NCBI RefSeq assembly: GCF_042767895.1
Contig: NC_091559.1
Location: 8,885,308-8,905,181, forward strand
Origin: Penaeus vannamei
Taxonomy: Eukaryota; Arthropoda; Malacostraca; Decapoda; Penaeidae
Length of the DNA stretch: 19,874 nt
Direction of reading: 5' to 3'
This document shows, in pieces, positions 10,691 through 19,874 of the stretch. Positions within the stretch are counted from its first letter, which is position 1; every line of letters begins with the position of its first letter. The notes beneath the pieces were generated by a model that searched no databases, was not told where the DNA came from, and worked only from the letters and a program-made list of their open reading frames with translations. The translations under genes were made by a program, and so were the position numbers.

Positions 10691-11021
10691 TCGAGTAGAG
10701 AATTTAGTCTGTAATCAGATGGCTCGTCAGCTACCTTTGGTGTCAACGTTGACACTATCGAGGTCAACATCTTAAAGTGTTATCATTCACACGCAACGGA
10801 AAGGGTCAAACGTGCCAAGTATTAGATCCGAGACTGCATTTCTTGCATGATCTCTCACCTCCTTTTTGTTCCTGCCTCTGCCTCGTGTGAGTGTGTGCCG
10901 TTGGGTGTCTTACTCTGTAAAGAAAATTAATGAAAAACAAAGCAATATTTTTCACATACTGCAAATTTATAAGAAGCGATTATGTATTTTGTCATTTACC
11001 TCTTTACACATAAAAACTTGA
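10691..11021. other. Single-copy-looking spacer with a 16-bp palindrome
   Basis: No tandem repeat or tRNA box. It holds the perfect palindrome gtgtcaacgttgacac at 10740-10755 and a pyrimidine-rich stretch before the candidate exon downstream. Confidence 0.4.
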
Positions 11022-11186
11022 TTAAGGTTAGCAGTTTGGTTCGTTAGGAAAACAGAGACAGAAGCGCTTTGGCAGGAAATCTTTGCAAAATCCTTCAGAG
11101 ATTTTCGTGGAGAAATTCCTGAGGAGGATTATCATGAGCATTTTCGTCTGTTAGCAGACTCCAGGCTTTTCCATATCAGTCTTAGG
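11022..11186 (+). CDS. Candidate internal exon (unrecognised protein), weak
   Basis: The plus-strand frame is open for 55 codons between TGA at 11019-11021 and TGA at 11187-11189, with no ATG needed if it is an internal exon. The peptide is unlike the microsatellite strings elsewhere: it is compositionally mixed, with TEALWQEIFAKSFRDFRGE and then IPEEDYHEHFRLLADSRLF. Acceptor-like TTAG (11044-11047) or CAG (11053-11055) lies in a plausible place below a pyrimidine stretch near 10987-11010, and the frame ends in AG|GTGAAAAG, a good donor, at 11185/11186. If the exon is 11048-11185 it is 138 nt and symmetric (phase 2-2). I do not recognise the family. A 55-codon open frame is not rare by chance in a window of this size, so this is only a candidate. 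Confidence 0.2.
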
Positions 11187-11280
11187 TGAAAAGACAAACG
11201 AAGTAAAACGAAAAAATGTGATAGTAACGTAATAATGGCAGGCGATACTTTGTTATATTTCAACATCCTCCTTGATAGCA

Positions 11281-11376
11281 TGTCATTCTCTCTCTCTTTC
11301 TCTCTTTCTCCATCTCTCTGTGTCTTTCTCTCTTTCTCCTTCTCTGTCTCTGTCTCTGTCTCTCTCTCTTCTCTTG

Positions 11377-11408
<32 letters not shown>

Positions 11409-11632
11409 TCTCTCTCTCTCTTTATCTCTCTCTATCTCTCTTCTCTCTCTCTCTCTGTTTCTCCATCTCTCTGTGTCTTTTCTCTCTTTCTCTCTCTCTG
11501 TCTGTCTGTCTCTCTCTCCCTCTGTCTCTTTCTCTTCTCTTTCTCTCTCTTCTCTCTCTCCCTCTCCATCTCTATCTCTCTCTCCCTCCATTTCTCTCTC
11601 TCTCTCTCCCTCCATCTCTCTTTCTCTCTCAA
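11281..11632. repeat. CT-rich tract with TCTGTCTC/TCTTTCTC sub-repeats
   Basis: About 350 bases of CTCT interrupted by TTT, TGT and CAT; two ctttctccatctctctgtgtc-like segments (11304 and 11457) show internal duplication of about 150 bases. Ser/Leu-rich and Arg/Glu-rich open frames here are artefacts. Confidence 0.93.
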
Positions 11633-11874
11633 ACAAATTGCAAAAGGAACAACGAAGGGAAGAACAAGAAAACAAACGAGTATTCATGTGATTTCATGTC
11701 CTTCCCTGCGTTGCTCATTTTGCTCTCTCTCCCCCCCCTCCTTTCCCTCTCTCTCCAACCCTTCCCTTCCTTTCTCCTAGTTACCAAAAGTCTTCTCCTT
11801 CCCGTTCTCCATCGTTAGGTTAGGTTAGTTTAAGATGTGAACTATTGTTAAGATAGATGGACATAGATACGTGT

Positions 11875-11967
11875 TTGTGAGAGAGTGAGAAAAAGAGAGA
11901 GAGAAAGGAGAGAGAGAGACAGAGAGAGAGAAACAAAGGAGAGAGAGAGAGAGAGAAAGAGAGAAGT
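11875..11967. repeat. GA-rich tract
   Basis: Interrupted (GA)n, gagagagaaa type. A short (TTAGG)-like run precedes it at 11815-11828. Confidence 0.9.
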
Positions 11968-12185
11968 TTGTCAGCAAAAATATGTAAGCAGAATGTAAAC
12001 TCTGTAGGCACATACTTGTTGCGTTCTTTCAATCAGTATAGACAAATAATTGGAAACAAGAAACAATAATAATAATCATAATAACAATTATAATTATAAG
12101 GATGATAATGATTATCATTAATAAAAATAAAAGATGGTATTTTAGCTATCCGTTCTTTGGTAAGTTTAGTACTACATATGAAAGA

Positions 12186-12605
<420 letters not shown>

Positions 12606-12912
12606 AAGATCATAACAAATATAAAGCCAGATAGACGAACCGACAGGCACACACCCATGTACACAGACTCACAGCGCAGGCAGGCCGAAGGCAGAGCAGC
12701 TGGCATACCTTAGGCGGCACAAGAGATCGAAACGCCAACGGCTATCAAGAATGAAGAGAGAAATTCACAAGAACCTAATAGTACGACTATTACTACTAAT
12801 GATAGCACTAGCAACAACAATATAAAACAGACACGCGTCTTGTGAATAAAAAATCTAAATAATTGTGAAACACCAAGAAAATAACAGCAAAGATGGCGTC
12901 AAATGAAGGCCT
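12606..12912. other. Spacer, nothing identified
   Basis: Mixed-composition sequence with AT-rich end; no duplicate, tRNA box or convincing frame was recognised. Confidence 0.4.
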
Positions 12913-13080
12913 GCGCCGATGAGGTCGCAGCCGCGAATTCCGCGAATTATATTTGCAATGAATTGCAAAGTCTTGATATAGCAAGATGGAAGTAGGTAAT
13001 GGTGGCAGTCATTAATCACGCTCTCACTGTTGTTATTATAACTATTGTTGATATCATTATTATTGTCCATGTTATTATGA
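12913..13080. repeat. Dispersed repeat W, copy 1
   Basis: Matches 13933-14100 in the same orientation about 1,020 bases away. The best part (first ~100 bases) shares gcgccgatgagg, ttccgcgaattata, ttgcaaagtcttgat, tagcaaga and aagtaggtaatggt. It contains tttgcaat-ga-attgcaaa, a perfect 8-bp inverted repeat. The minus-strand open frames of both copies share a short peptide (CYIKTLQ), reflecting the DNA similarity. Confidence 0.8.
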
Positions 13081-13932
13081 ACGTTTTTGTTTACATATAT
13101 ATAAACCCTTTTTTTTAAAGGTACGAAAGCTATGACATTATTGATATTTCTATATCTTTGTCTTTCCTTCTGTCTTTCTATCTGTCTCAGGGCCTATTCA
13201 ATCTCATATTGTTGCCAATATTCACCATTTTTTTAGAGTCTTAATGTCTACCTATCTATCTCTCTTCGGCGTATTTTCAATGTGCTTCCCTTTTCCCGAT
13301 TCTTTTCTTCCCATTTTCCTATTGCCTCCGTTTCTTCCCGTTTTCTTCTTCCTGATTCTTTATCTGGCTGATATATTGTAATTCCTGTACTGTTATTATC
13401 TTATAACCATCATTACCATTATTTTATAGCTACACAACTAACGGTAATATCATCTATATTTTCATTGTTGAGGTAATTAAGGTGATTGTTGTCATAATCA
13501 AGCCATCGTGATTATCACCATTACGTTCTTTATCACAATTGTTATTATCAGTCCATTACTACAATTCTTATTTACATTATCATCATAACGCACCATTATT
13601 ACTCCATTATCCCTAAATAATTTTCACTTCCATTGTCAATATGATAATTCATACAATACAGTTGCAAAATAGTGCAATAATATTGCTATTTTTTATCACC
13701 TTCATCCCCCGTTACTTCATCAACGAGAGTTTTGTTCCTTTCATTCTCTTCCTCACCACCAAATATCATCAAGTACATTATCATTATTATCATCATTATT
13801 ATAATCTTTAGCATTTCTACCTGGACGTTGTTCGTATTATCATTATCATACTTATTCCACATCATGAAGATGAAGAAGAAAAAAAAACTAGTCTACAGTG
13901 GAGCATAAATGCTCTTCGGGATAAAGGTTTGT
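13081..13932. other. AT-rich low-complexity stretch with ATT/ATC triplet runs
   Basis: Pyrimidine-rich segments (13150-13360) and many attattatcatc-like runs (13380-13600, 13770-13860). No gene recognised. Confidence 0.6.
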
Positions 13933-14100
13933 GCGCCGATGAGGATGCATGCGAGCGATTCCGCGAATTATACTTGCATTGCATTGCAAAGTCTTGATGT
14001 AGCAAGAGGAAAGTAGGTAATGGTTGTAATCATTGATATAATTATCATTGTAATTGGTATAACCTGCATTGCTATAATCATTTTTATCCAAATTGTTATT
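13933..14100. repeat. Dispersed repeat W, copy 2
   Basis: See copy 1 at 12913-13080; similarity fades after about 100 bases into TTATTG-rich sequence. Confidence 0.8.
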
Positions 14101-14199
14101 GACAGTGTTGTTTTGAGATCATGGCTTCCATTTTTTTTATACTTATAGCCCCTTCAAACTTGGCAACCAATCTACTTATGTATGCTATATGTCTTTATA

Positions 14200-14486
14200 T
14201 ATATTGAATACAATCATGAAAGTGAAATACTTTGCTTATTAATACATGCAACATTGGTTGATTCACAAGCGACACTTCCATTCGTGTCAATATTGATCGC
14301 CGGTGCTAGAATATTTCATTTTTAGTTGTAGAAAAGAAATTTATATGGAATAAATCTTACTGTGTTCACTTTTATTCTAATCATTTTGTCGTGAGCACAA
14401 TGAATCTGTGTTTGTCTGACAATCTCTTTCCCTCTCCTTTTTCTATCCATGTTCACCTCTCTCTCTCTTTCTCTCTCCTCACCTCG
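14200..14486 (+). repeat. Diverged duplicate related to 15330-16030
   Basis: Shares with 15400-15970 the blocks ggttgattcacaagcgacac / agttgattgacaagcgacaa, tatatgga with ttactgtgttcactt / atactgtgttcactt, and a lead into a CT-rich tract. The similarity is patchy with large indels, so this is a tentative old duplicate. Confidence 0.5.
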
Positions 14487-14629
<143 letters not shown>

Positions 14630-14749
14630 ATGTATGAGTATATATATAGATATAAATACACGTATATGTATATACGCTGAAGATACGGGGATGTGAAAAG
14701 AATACCCGCCCTGCGCAGCGTGGTTGGGTTTGGCCCTTTTCCTTCCTGT

Positions 14750-14858
<109 letters not shown>

Positions 14859-14879
14859 CACAACACAATTATATCTAAA

Positions 14880-15290
14880 ATCTTTGCTAATTTTTTTTAT
14901 TATTTTTCATAATTGTTGTTATCATGATCAATCCTCTTATTATTATTACTATCATAGTTACTATCAACATCATCCTTTTCTTATCGGTAACAAAATCATT
15001 ATCATTGTTATACTATTCTTATCATTGGTGGCGTTTGTTCATTGTTGCTATTCTTATTATCATTTTTAGAATATGTCATTATTGCAGTTACCATTACCAT
15101 TATTATTATCATTATTTTGTATATATTTACTATTACCATCATTATTATTACTACCATTATTATAAATGTTGTCTTTGTTATTGATAATGAAAATTATAAC
15201 TATCATTATCATAACTGTTAAGTATAGGTAGTAATTGTTATTGTTATGTAAATTGTTATGTTTTGACTAATATAGTAATCACGAATTTTA
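14880..15290. repeat. ATT/ATC triplet-rich low-complexity tract
   Basis: Runs of attattatc, accattatt and attatcatt on the plus strand; the reverse strand is the gataat/aatgat pattern also seen at 17700-17940. Tyr/Ile/His-rich frames are artefacts. Confidence 0.85.
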
Positions 15291-15329
15291 GTGTGTTTCT
15301 TTCGTAAATGATTTTACTATTGCTCCTGA

Positions 15330-16030
15330 TGAATATAACTGTTTATATATATGGATTTCATGAAAATATAGGTTGTAATGTATTTTATTGCCAATAAGAC
15401 CATTAATAATGATAGGCCTACTTCGTGTTAAAGATCCCTGTCTAGTTGATTGACAAGCGACAATCGTTCGTTTTCTATCCTTCGCGTCTAATTCCCTTGC
15501 AGTTGCTGTAGTATCTTTTTTGTTTGGTTTGGTTTGGTTTAAGGACGAAATGTACGTAGACTAAATGATAGTATTTCCCTTGATGAGAAACATTTTTTTC
15601 AGATTTTTTTTTTCTTTTTTTAGAAAAAAATGAATAGTCCCTATGTGTCTACCTCTCACTCTCTCCACCTTTCTCTCTCTATATAAAAAGTATGTATATC
15701 TTCTCTCGTTTTCTTTATCTGTTTCTGTATCTCTCTGTCTAACGCCTCTCTCTCTCCGGGGGCCCGCTCCTCGCTCTCTCTAATCCTCTCTTTTCTCCAG
15801 CTCTCTCTCTCTCTCTCTCTCTCTCTACCTGCGCGTATGCGCCTCTCCCTCTTTGCTTACGATAAATATGTTACAGTGTTGAAGAAGAAACTTATATGGA
15901 TTAGATTTTAACGTTTCCGGTGGGAAGAGATACTGTGTTCACTTCCATTTCCTTTTCAGCAAAGTGAATTATGTGGTTGGGAGTGTTTTTAAATTCCTCT
16001 ACTTATCTTTTTCTTTCCACTTCTCTCCCC
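15330..16030 (+). repeat. Diverged duplicate related to 14200-14486
   Basis: Landmarks as given for the partner. It contains a (TTTGG)3 run at 15520-15540, T- and A-homopolymers (15590-15630), and CT-rich runs at 15655-15830 including a (CT)13 block. Confidence 0.5.
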
Positions 16031-16031
16031 C

Positions 16032-16283
<252 letters not shown>

Positions 16284-16874
16284 TATTGTCTCTCCATCTT
16301 TTGCTGATGTTAAATCTATTCGTGGGATTTAACTCTTACTGTTACATTTGTAGGCAGTCAACCTTTAAGAAGATTGTTTCTTATCTTAATACGTTTTCAC
16401 GATGCTTAGCTTCCATTGTCTTCTGTCATCATGGAAGTTTTAAAATCATTTCAAACTCAAGGTCAAAAACAGCCAACGTCAGCGGAGAGAGAAAGAGAGA
16501 GAGAAAGAGAGGGAGGGAGATTCAATATTAGTTATCAATGATGTATATAATATTCTATATCATTGTTGTTTTGATTCTGTTGTTAAAGTAACAACAGAAA
16601 TTTACGGCCGGTTTGCTAAAATTATGCGAGGGCGATCCAAAGAATATTCGTATATTTGACATGCATAAATAAAGAAATAAATGCATATTTATCAGTCTGG
16701 ACATGCATATCTGCCCGGCAAATAGATGGTTAAATGTATATCTATCAGATATATAGACAGATATGCCCCCATTTCTGCATCTGTATTTATGAAAATTCAT
16801 TGGGTCGGGCCTGGCACAATTTTAACAAACCGGCTGATAGTCTAAAACCATTGCATAATTCCTTATGATATTAT
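16284..16874. other. Single-copy-looking spacer, nothing identified
   Basis: Mixed sequence with a short GA run (16485-16520). A splice-acceptor-like ttacatttgtag at 16341-16352 is followed by about 45 open codons in one frame, but no convincing donor or recognisable peptide follows. Confidence 0.4.
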
Positions 16875-17374
16875 NNNNNNNNNNNNNNNNNNNNNNNNNN
16901 NNNNNNNNNNNNNNNNNNNNNNNNNNNNNNNNNNNNNNNNNNNNNNNNNNNNNNNNNNNNNNNNNNNNNNNNNNNNNNNNNNNNNNNNNNNNNNNNNNNN
17001 NNNNNNNNNNNNNNNNNNNNNNNNNNNNNNNNNNNNNNNNNNNNNNNNNNNNNNNNNNNNNNNNNNNNNNNNNNNNNNNNNNNNNNNNNNNNNNNNNNNN
17101 NNNNNNNNNNNNNNNNNNNNNNNNNNNNNNNNNNNNNNNNNNNNNNNNNNNNNNNNNNNNNNNNNNNNNNNNNNNNNNNNNNNNNNNNNNNNNNNNNNNN
17201 NNNNNNNNNNNNNNNNNNNNNNNNNNNNNNNNNNNNNNNNNNNNNNNNNNNNNNNNNNNNNNNNNNNNNNNNNNNNNNNNNNNNNNNNNNNNNNNNNNNN
17301 NNNNNNNNNNNNNNNNNNNNNNNNNNNNNNNNNNNNNNNNNNNNNNNNNNNNNNNNNNNNNNNNNNNNNNNNNN
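16875..17374. other. Assembly gap (500 N)
   Basis: Exactly 500 N, a round placeholder length, so true distance across it is unknown. Open frames spanning it are meaningless. Confidence 0.99.
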
Positions 17375-17497
17375 AAATTGAAAGTGAAAAAAGAAGGATA
17401 ATAAAACAATAAACATGATGCTAAGGGCAGAGAATCTAAATAATGATTATGATGATTTCTGCTTTATAAATCCATCTTTCCCTTATCACTTTAAGTT

Positions 17498-17562
17498 AGC
17501 AGGGTGGCGCAGTGGAAGCGCGCCGGGCTCATAACCCGGAGGACCGTGGATCGAAACTCTGC
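17498..17562 (+). pseudogene. Initiator tRNA-Met-like sequence with broken T arm
   Basis: Begins AGCAGGGTGGCGCAGTGGAAGC, which carries the eukaryotic initiator tRNA-Met hallmarks (A1, A box TGGCGCAGTGG). The anticodon arm CCGGG-CTCATAA-CCCGG is perfect, with anticodon CAT and the three G-C pairs typical of initiators. The T arm starts CCGTGGATCGAAAC (the initiator-type GATCGAAAC loop), but its 3' stem strand is missing: the sequence jumps to ctctgc, the remains of the acceptor 3' strand. About six to eight bases are deleted. A TTTT run follows at 17564. Loop position 33 is T, where most animal initiators have C. It is likely a tRNA pseudogene or SINE head; a functional gene would need the T stem. 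Confidence 0.7.
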
Positions 17563-17639
17563 GTTTTATATTGATTTTTTTTTCTTTAATGATATACTGT
17601 TAATGAATCAATGATAAGGCTAAAAGATAAAACAAAGAA

Positions 17640-17940
17640 GATAAAAAGATGTATAAATGGATTAGAAAACGGAAAGATAGAGAGAAAAATAGAGCAACTG
17701 ACATGATAATAATCATAACAATAATGATAATAATAATAAAAACAATGATATTAATAATAGTAATAATGGTAGAAATGATAATGAAAATTATTGTAATAAT
17801 GATAATAATAGTAATAATGCTGATAATGATAGTAATACTAATGATAATAAAACAACAATGACCGTGATACCGGTAATAATAATAACGACAAAAATGATAA
17901 TAAGCATGATAATAATAGTGATGATAATAGTAAAAGCAAT
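17640..17940. repeat. GATAAT/AATAAT triplet-rich low-complexity tract
   Basis: Degenerate aataatgataat repeats. Ile/Met-rich frames on both strands are artefacts. Confidence 0.9.
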
Positions 17941-17976
17941 GTTAAGGTTAAGGTTAAGGGTCAACCCCTTAACCTT
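17941..17976. other. (GGTTAA)3 run forming an 11-bp perfect hairpin
   Basis: Three GTTAAG hexamers end in a perfect inverted repeat: aaggttaaggg (17950-17960) and cccttaacctt (17966-17976) with a 5-base spacer. Confidence 0.85.
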
Positions 17977-17983
17977 TCTCATT

Positions 17984-18300
17984 TTACTAATCTCTGCTCG
18001 ACTTCATCTGCTTCCTTCTCTTTCCTTCTCGATACCATACTTTCCTGTAACTAATCTTTGACATCTAATACCTACCCCCCCCCCCACACACACACACCTC
18101 TCCCCGGATTCTTCTCCTCCTTGAACATTGTTCCTATTCCTTCCCCAGTGACAGATACACTGCAATTCACTCAATCGCCCTACTCCCTTACCCCCCCCCC
18201 TTTCTACTAATCTCTGCTCTGGTTCACTCACTCCCTCTTTCCCTTTTCACTGCCATACTATCCTCGAACGCTCTCTATTCTCTGACATCTAACACATTTT
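17984..18300. repeat. Diverged tandem duplication, period about 220 bp
   Basis: actaatctctgctc at 17986 recurs at 18206, accatacttt/gccatactat and tgacatctaa follow in each at a spacing of 220-224 bases. Each copy has a poly-C run (18076 and 18191). No coding signal was seen. Confidence 0.75.
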
Positions 18301-18417
18301 ATCCTGATCTTTAATTCCCTTTTCCCTTTCCGACACAATACCTTATCATGGAGCTTTATGGCCTTTGGTGCCGAGCACATTTCTGATGTACAGACACATG
18401 AATATATATTTAACCTA

Positions 18418-18665
18418 TGTATATATACATACATATGCGAACACACACATACAAACACACACATATATAGGAGCAGACATTGTTGATATATATTTGTATA
18501 TACATGTTTATGTTGCACGCATAAATATCTAAAACTGTAGATACCCTATTTCGTTCATTATCCTTTTTCTCACATTCTCTTTTTTTCATTATTGTTATTA
18601 TTCTGTTTCAGTCTTTCTCTCAACCAATATTTACATCGGAATATTAAACAATGAACCATCCAAGA
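18418..18665 (+). repeat. Dispersed repeat Y, copy 2
   Basis: Colinear with 2545-2960 (landmarks given there), lacking the expanded AC and AT blocks. It abuts the tRNA-Val SINE on its right. Confidence 0.75.
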
Positions 18666-18673
18666 ATTCTAAC

Positions 18674-18746
18674 GTTCCCGCGGTATAGTGGTTATCACGT
18701 GCGCTATACATGCGCAAGGTCCTCGGTTCGATCCCGAGCGAAAGCA
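18674..18746 (+). pseudogene. tRNA-Val(UAC)-like head of the SINE
   Basis: A 73-nt cloverleaf. The acceptor GTTCCCG/CGAAAGC has two mismatches and a wobble, the anticodon stem TGCGC/GCGCA is perfect around loop TATACAT (anticodon TAC by position, but position 33 is A instead of the universal U), and T stem CTCGG/CCGAG is perfect. The A33 and acceptor mismatches make function as a tRNA very unlikely. Confidence 0.75.
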
Positions 18747-19047
18747 ACGAACACTGGTTTTTGAAGAATTTTTGTCTACATGTCTTAGTGAAACAGCTGG
18801 TGATGCTGCAGTGACCTGGATTGCAGCCTCCACGTCAGAGGATGACCATCCGAGCGGCATCCGAACGTCTGGCGCCACCGAGATGCTAGAGGATGCCTGT
18901 TGCTCCTGAATGAACAGAAGATTGGTCGGATGCACTATTTTATTATGGATATTACCTCTTTCTTCTCCAGTATCCACAATTTAGTCTAATTAACATCATA
19001 TCATATTCAAAATGCCCAGTGCGCATCCCCGCATTCGGATTTCAAGT
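18674..19047 (+). mobile_element. tRNA-Val-derived SINE with conserved central domain, full-length-looking copy
   Basis: A 374-bp element: tRNA-Val head (18674-18746), linker, 127-bp core (18778-18904) and a 3' region ending ttcaagt. Compared with the minus-strand copy at 1455-1807, the core is 123/127 identical, while the linker and 3' region show many more substitutions. The 3' end has no obvious A-tail or short tandem tail, so a LINE partner cannot be named. Its A box (GTATAGTGGTTAT) and B box (GGTTCGATCCC) would form a Pol III promoter. A 73-codon open frame crosses the element and shares a peptide with the other copy, but the tRNA head and copy structure favour a SINE over a gene. Confidence 0.8.
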
Positions 19048-19790
19048 ACCCACAATCCCCACACCCACGTAGACAGCCAGCACTAGTTTCCCACACGAGG
19101 GATGCACGCCAGAGATCAGCCTCGGCGTGGACCTTTTCCGTTGATACTGAAGACACGAGAAGGCGAGAGAGCTGTCTTATTATGTGAGACGTAATATCCT
19201 ATCTGTGTACAGTGGAGGAATGCGTTATATAGTTATATTTAAATCCTTTTCTCTTTCTTTTGAGCTCATTCTCTCAATTTTACTTCCTCCTCTCTCTCTC
19301 TCTTACTCACACATCCCCTCTCTATCTATCTATTTCTATCTCACTCCCTTTCCCTGTAACTCACATTCTCTCTGACTCTCTCTTTCTCTCCTTCCCAACC
19401 CCCCTTTCTTCCTTCCCTCCCTCTTCTCTCTGCAACTCACACTCACCCCTTCTCTCTCTTTTTCTATCTTTATTTATGTCTCTCCATCACCTTTGCTCTT
19501 TCTATATCTGTCTCACTCTCTCAAGCACACTCTATGACTGTCTATATATCTTTCCATCCTTCTTTATCTCTCTCTCTCACTCCTGCTCTTTCTCACTCTC
19601 GCGACTCTTTGTCTATATACCTCTTTCTTTATATCTCTCATCACCCTCACCCCTATCTTTCTCTCTTTCTCCATCACTCACTCTTTATTTCACCCTCTCC
19701 CTCTCTCTCTCCCTCTTCCTTCCTCCCAAACTCCCCGTTCGCCCCCTTACTCTTCCACACGAACTCTCTCCTTTCTCTTTCTCTGTGATT
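19048..19790 (+). repeat. Dispersed repeat Z, copy 2
   Basis: Continues directly from the SINE 3' end and is colinear with copy 1 at the window start. It has an extra 25-base segment flanked by ctg at 19151-19175 and a longer CT-rich part. Confidence 0.85.
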
Positions 19791-19874
19791 TATTTATTTA
19801 TTTATTCATATATTTCTATCTTTCCCTCGCTCTACTGCTTATTACTTCCCCCCCCCCCCTCTCTCTCTCTCTCT
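19250..19874. repeat. CT-rich tract with poly-C and (CT)n at window end
   Basis: Pyrimidine-rich sequence, a (TTTA)3 run near 19790-19805, poly-C at 19848-19859, then (CT)n continuing out of the window. Confidence 0.93.

Noticed and set aside
14924..15184. Tyr/His/Ile-rich open frame
   Set aside because: Explained by ATT/ATC triplet repeats.
16300..16480. Possible exon after acceptor-like ttacatttgtag
   Set aside because: The open frame after it runs into GA-repeat sequence, has no good donor, and its peptide has no recognisable features.
16822..17416. Open frames of about 180-195 codons across 16865-17416
   Set aside because: They cross the 500-N gap and are made of undefined residues.
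17941..17960. Telomeric repeat
   Set aside because: The unit is a GTTAAG hexamer, not the arthropod TTAGG or the vertebrate/mollusc TTAGGG, and there are only three units.

Overview
This is non-coding, repeat-dense animal DNA with no complete protein-coding gene that I can support. It is dominated by very long dinucleotide microsatellites ((AT)n, (AC)n, (AG)n, each tens to about 190 bp), by AAT/ATC-type triplet-rich stretches, and by tRNA-derived elements. A 500-N assembly gap interrupts it at 16875-17374. This texture, with many GATAAT-like runs and expanded (CT)/(AC)/(AT) tracts, fits a decapod crustacean, most likely a penaeid shrimp. That is an inference from composition; a cephalopod or other mollusc genome is the main alternative.

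Layout. 1-845: a dispersed repeat (Z, copy 1) running into a CT-rich tract. 1455-1807: a tRNA-Val-derived SINE on the minus strand. 1811-3755: a mosaic of diverged repeats (X and Y) broken up by (AT)n/(AC)n blocks, with a nearly intact tRNA-Val(CAC)-like gene at 3334-3406 (minus). 4130-4474: a degenerate tRNA-like fragment beside a (TG)n/(GC)n tract. 4475-9835: four head-to-tail copies of a roughly 1.45-kb unit, each opening with a minus-strand tRNA-Lys-like element and carrying (CT)n, (AC)n and purine-rich G/A tracts. 10131-10690: GC-richer, hairpin-rich DNA with fragments of a class II (Ser/Leu-type) tRNA-like element. 11022-11186: a weak candidate exon. 11281-12610: CT and GA tracts. 12913-16030: two further diverged duplicate pairs in AT-rich DNA. 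16033-16283: a (CT)n tract. After the gap: a broken initiator tRNA-Met copy (17498-17562), a GATAAT-rich run, a perfect 11-bp hairpin and a 220-bp tandem duplication. 18418-19790: a composite of Y, an intact-looking tRNA-Val SINE and Z.

The two tRNA-Val SINE copies share a 127-bp central segment at 123/127 identity, while the sequence on both sides is visibly more diverged. That is the signature of SINEs with a highly conserved central domain, and it is the most interesting signal here. The tRNA-Lys-bearing tandem array is second. I see no metabolic, defence or regulatory system of cooperating genes in this window.
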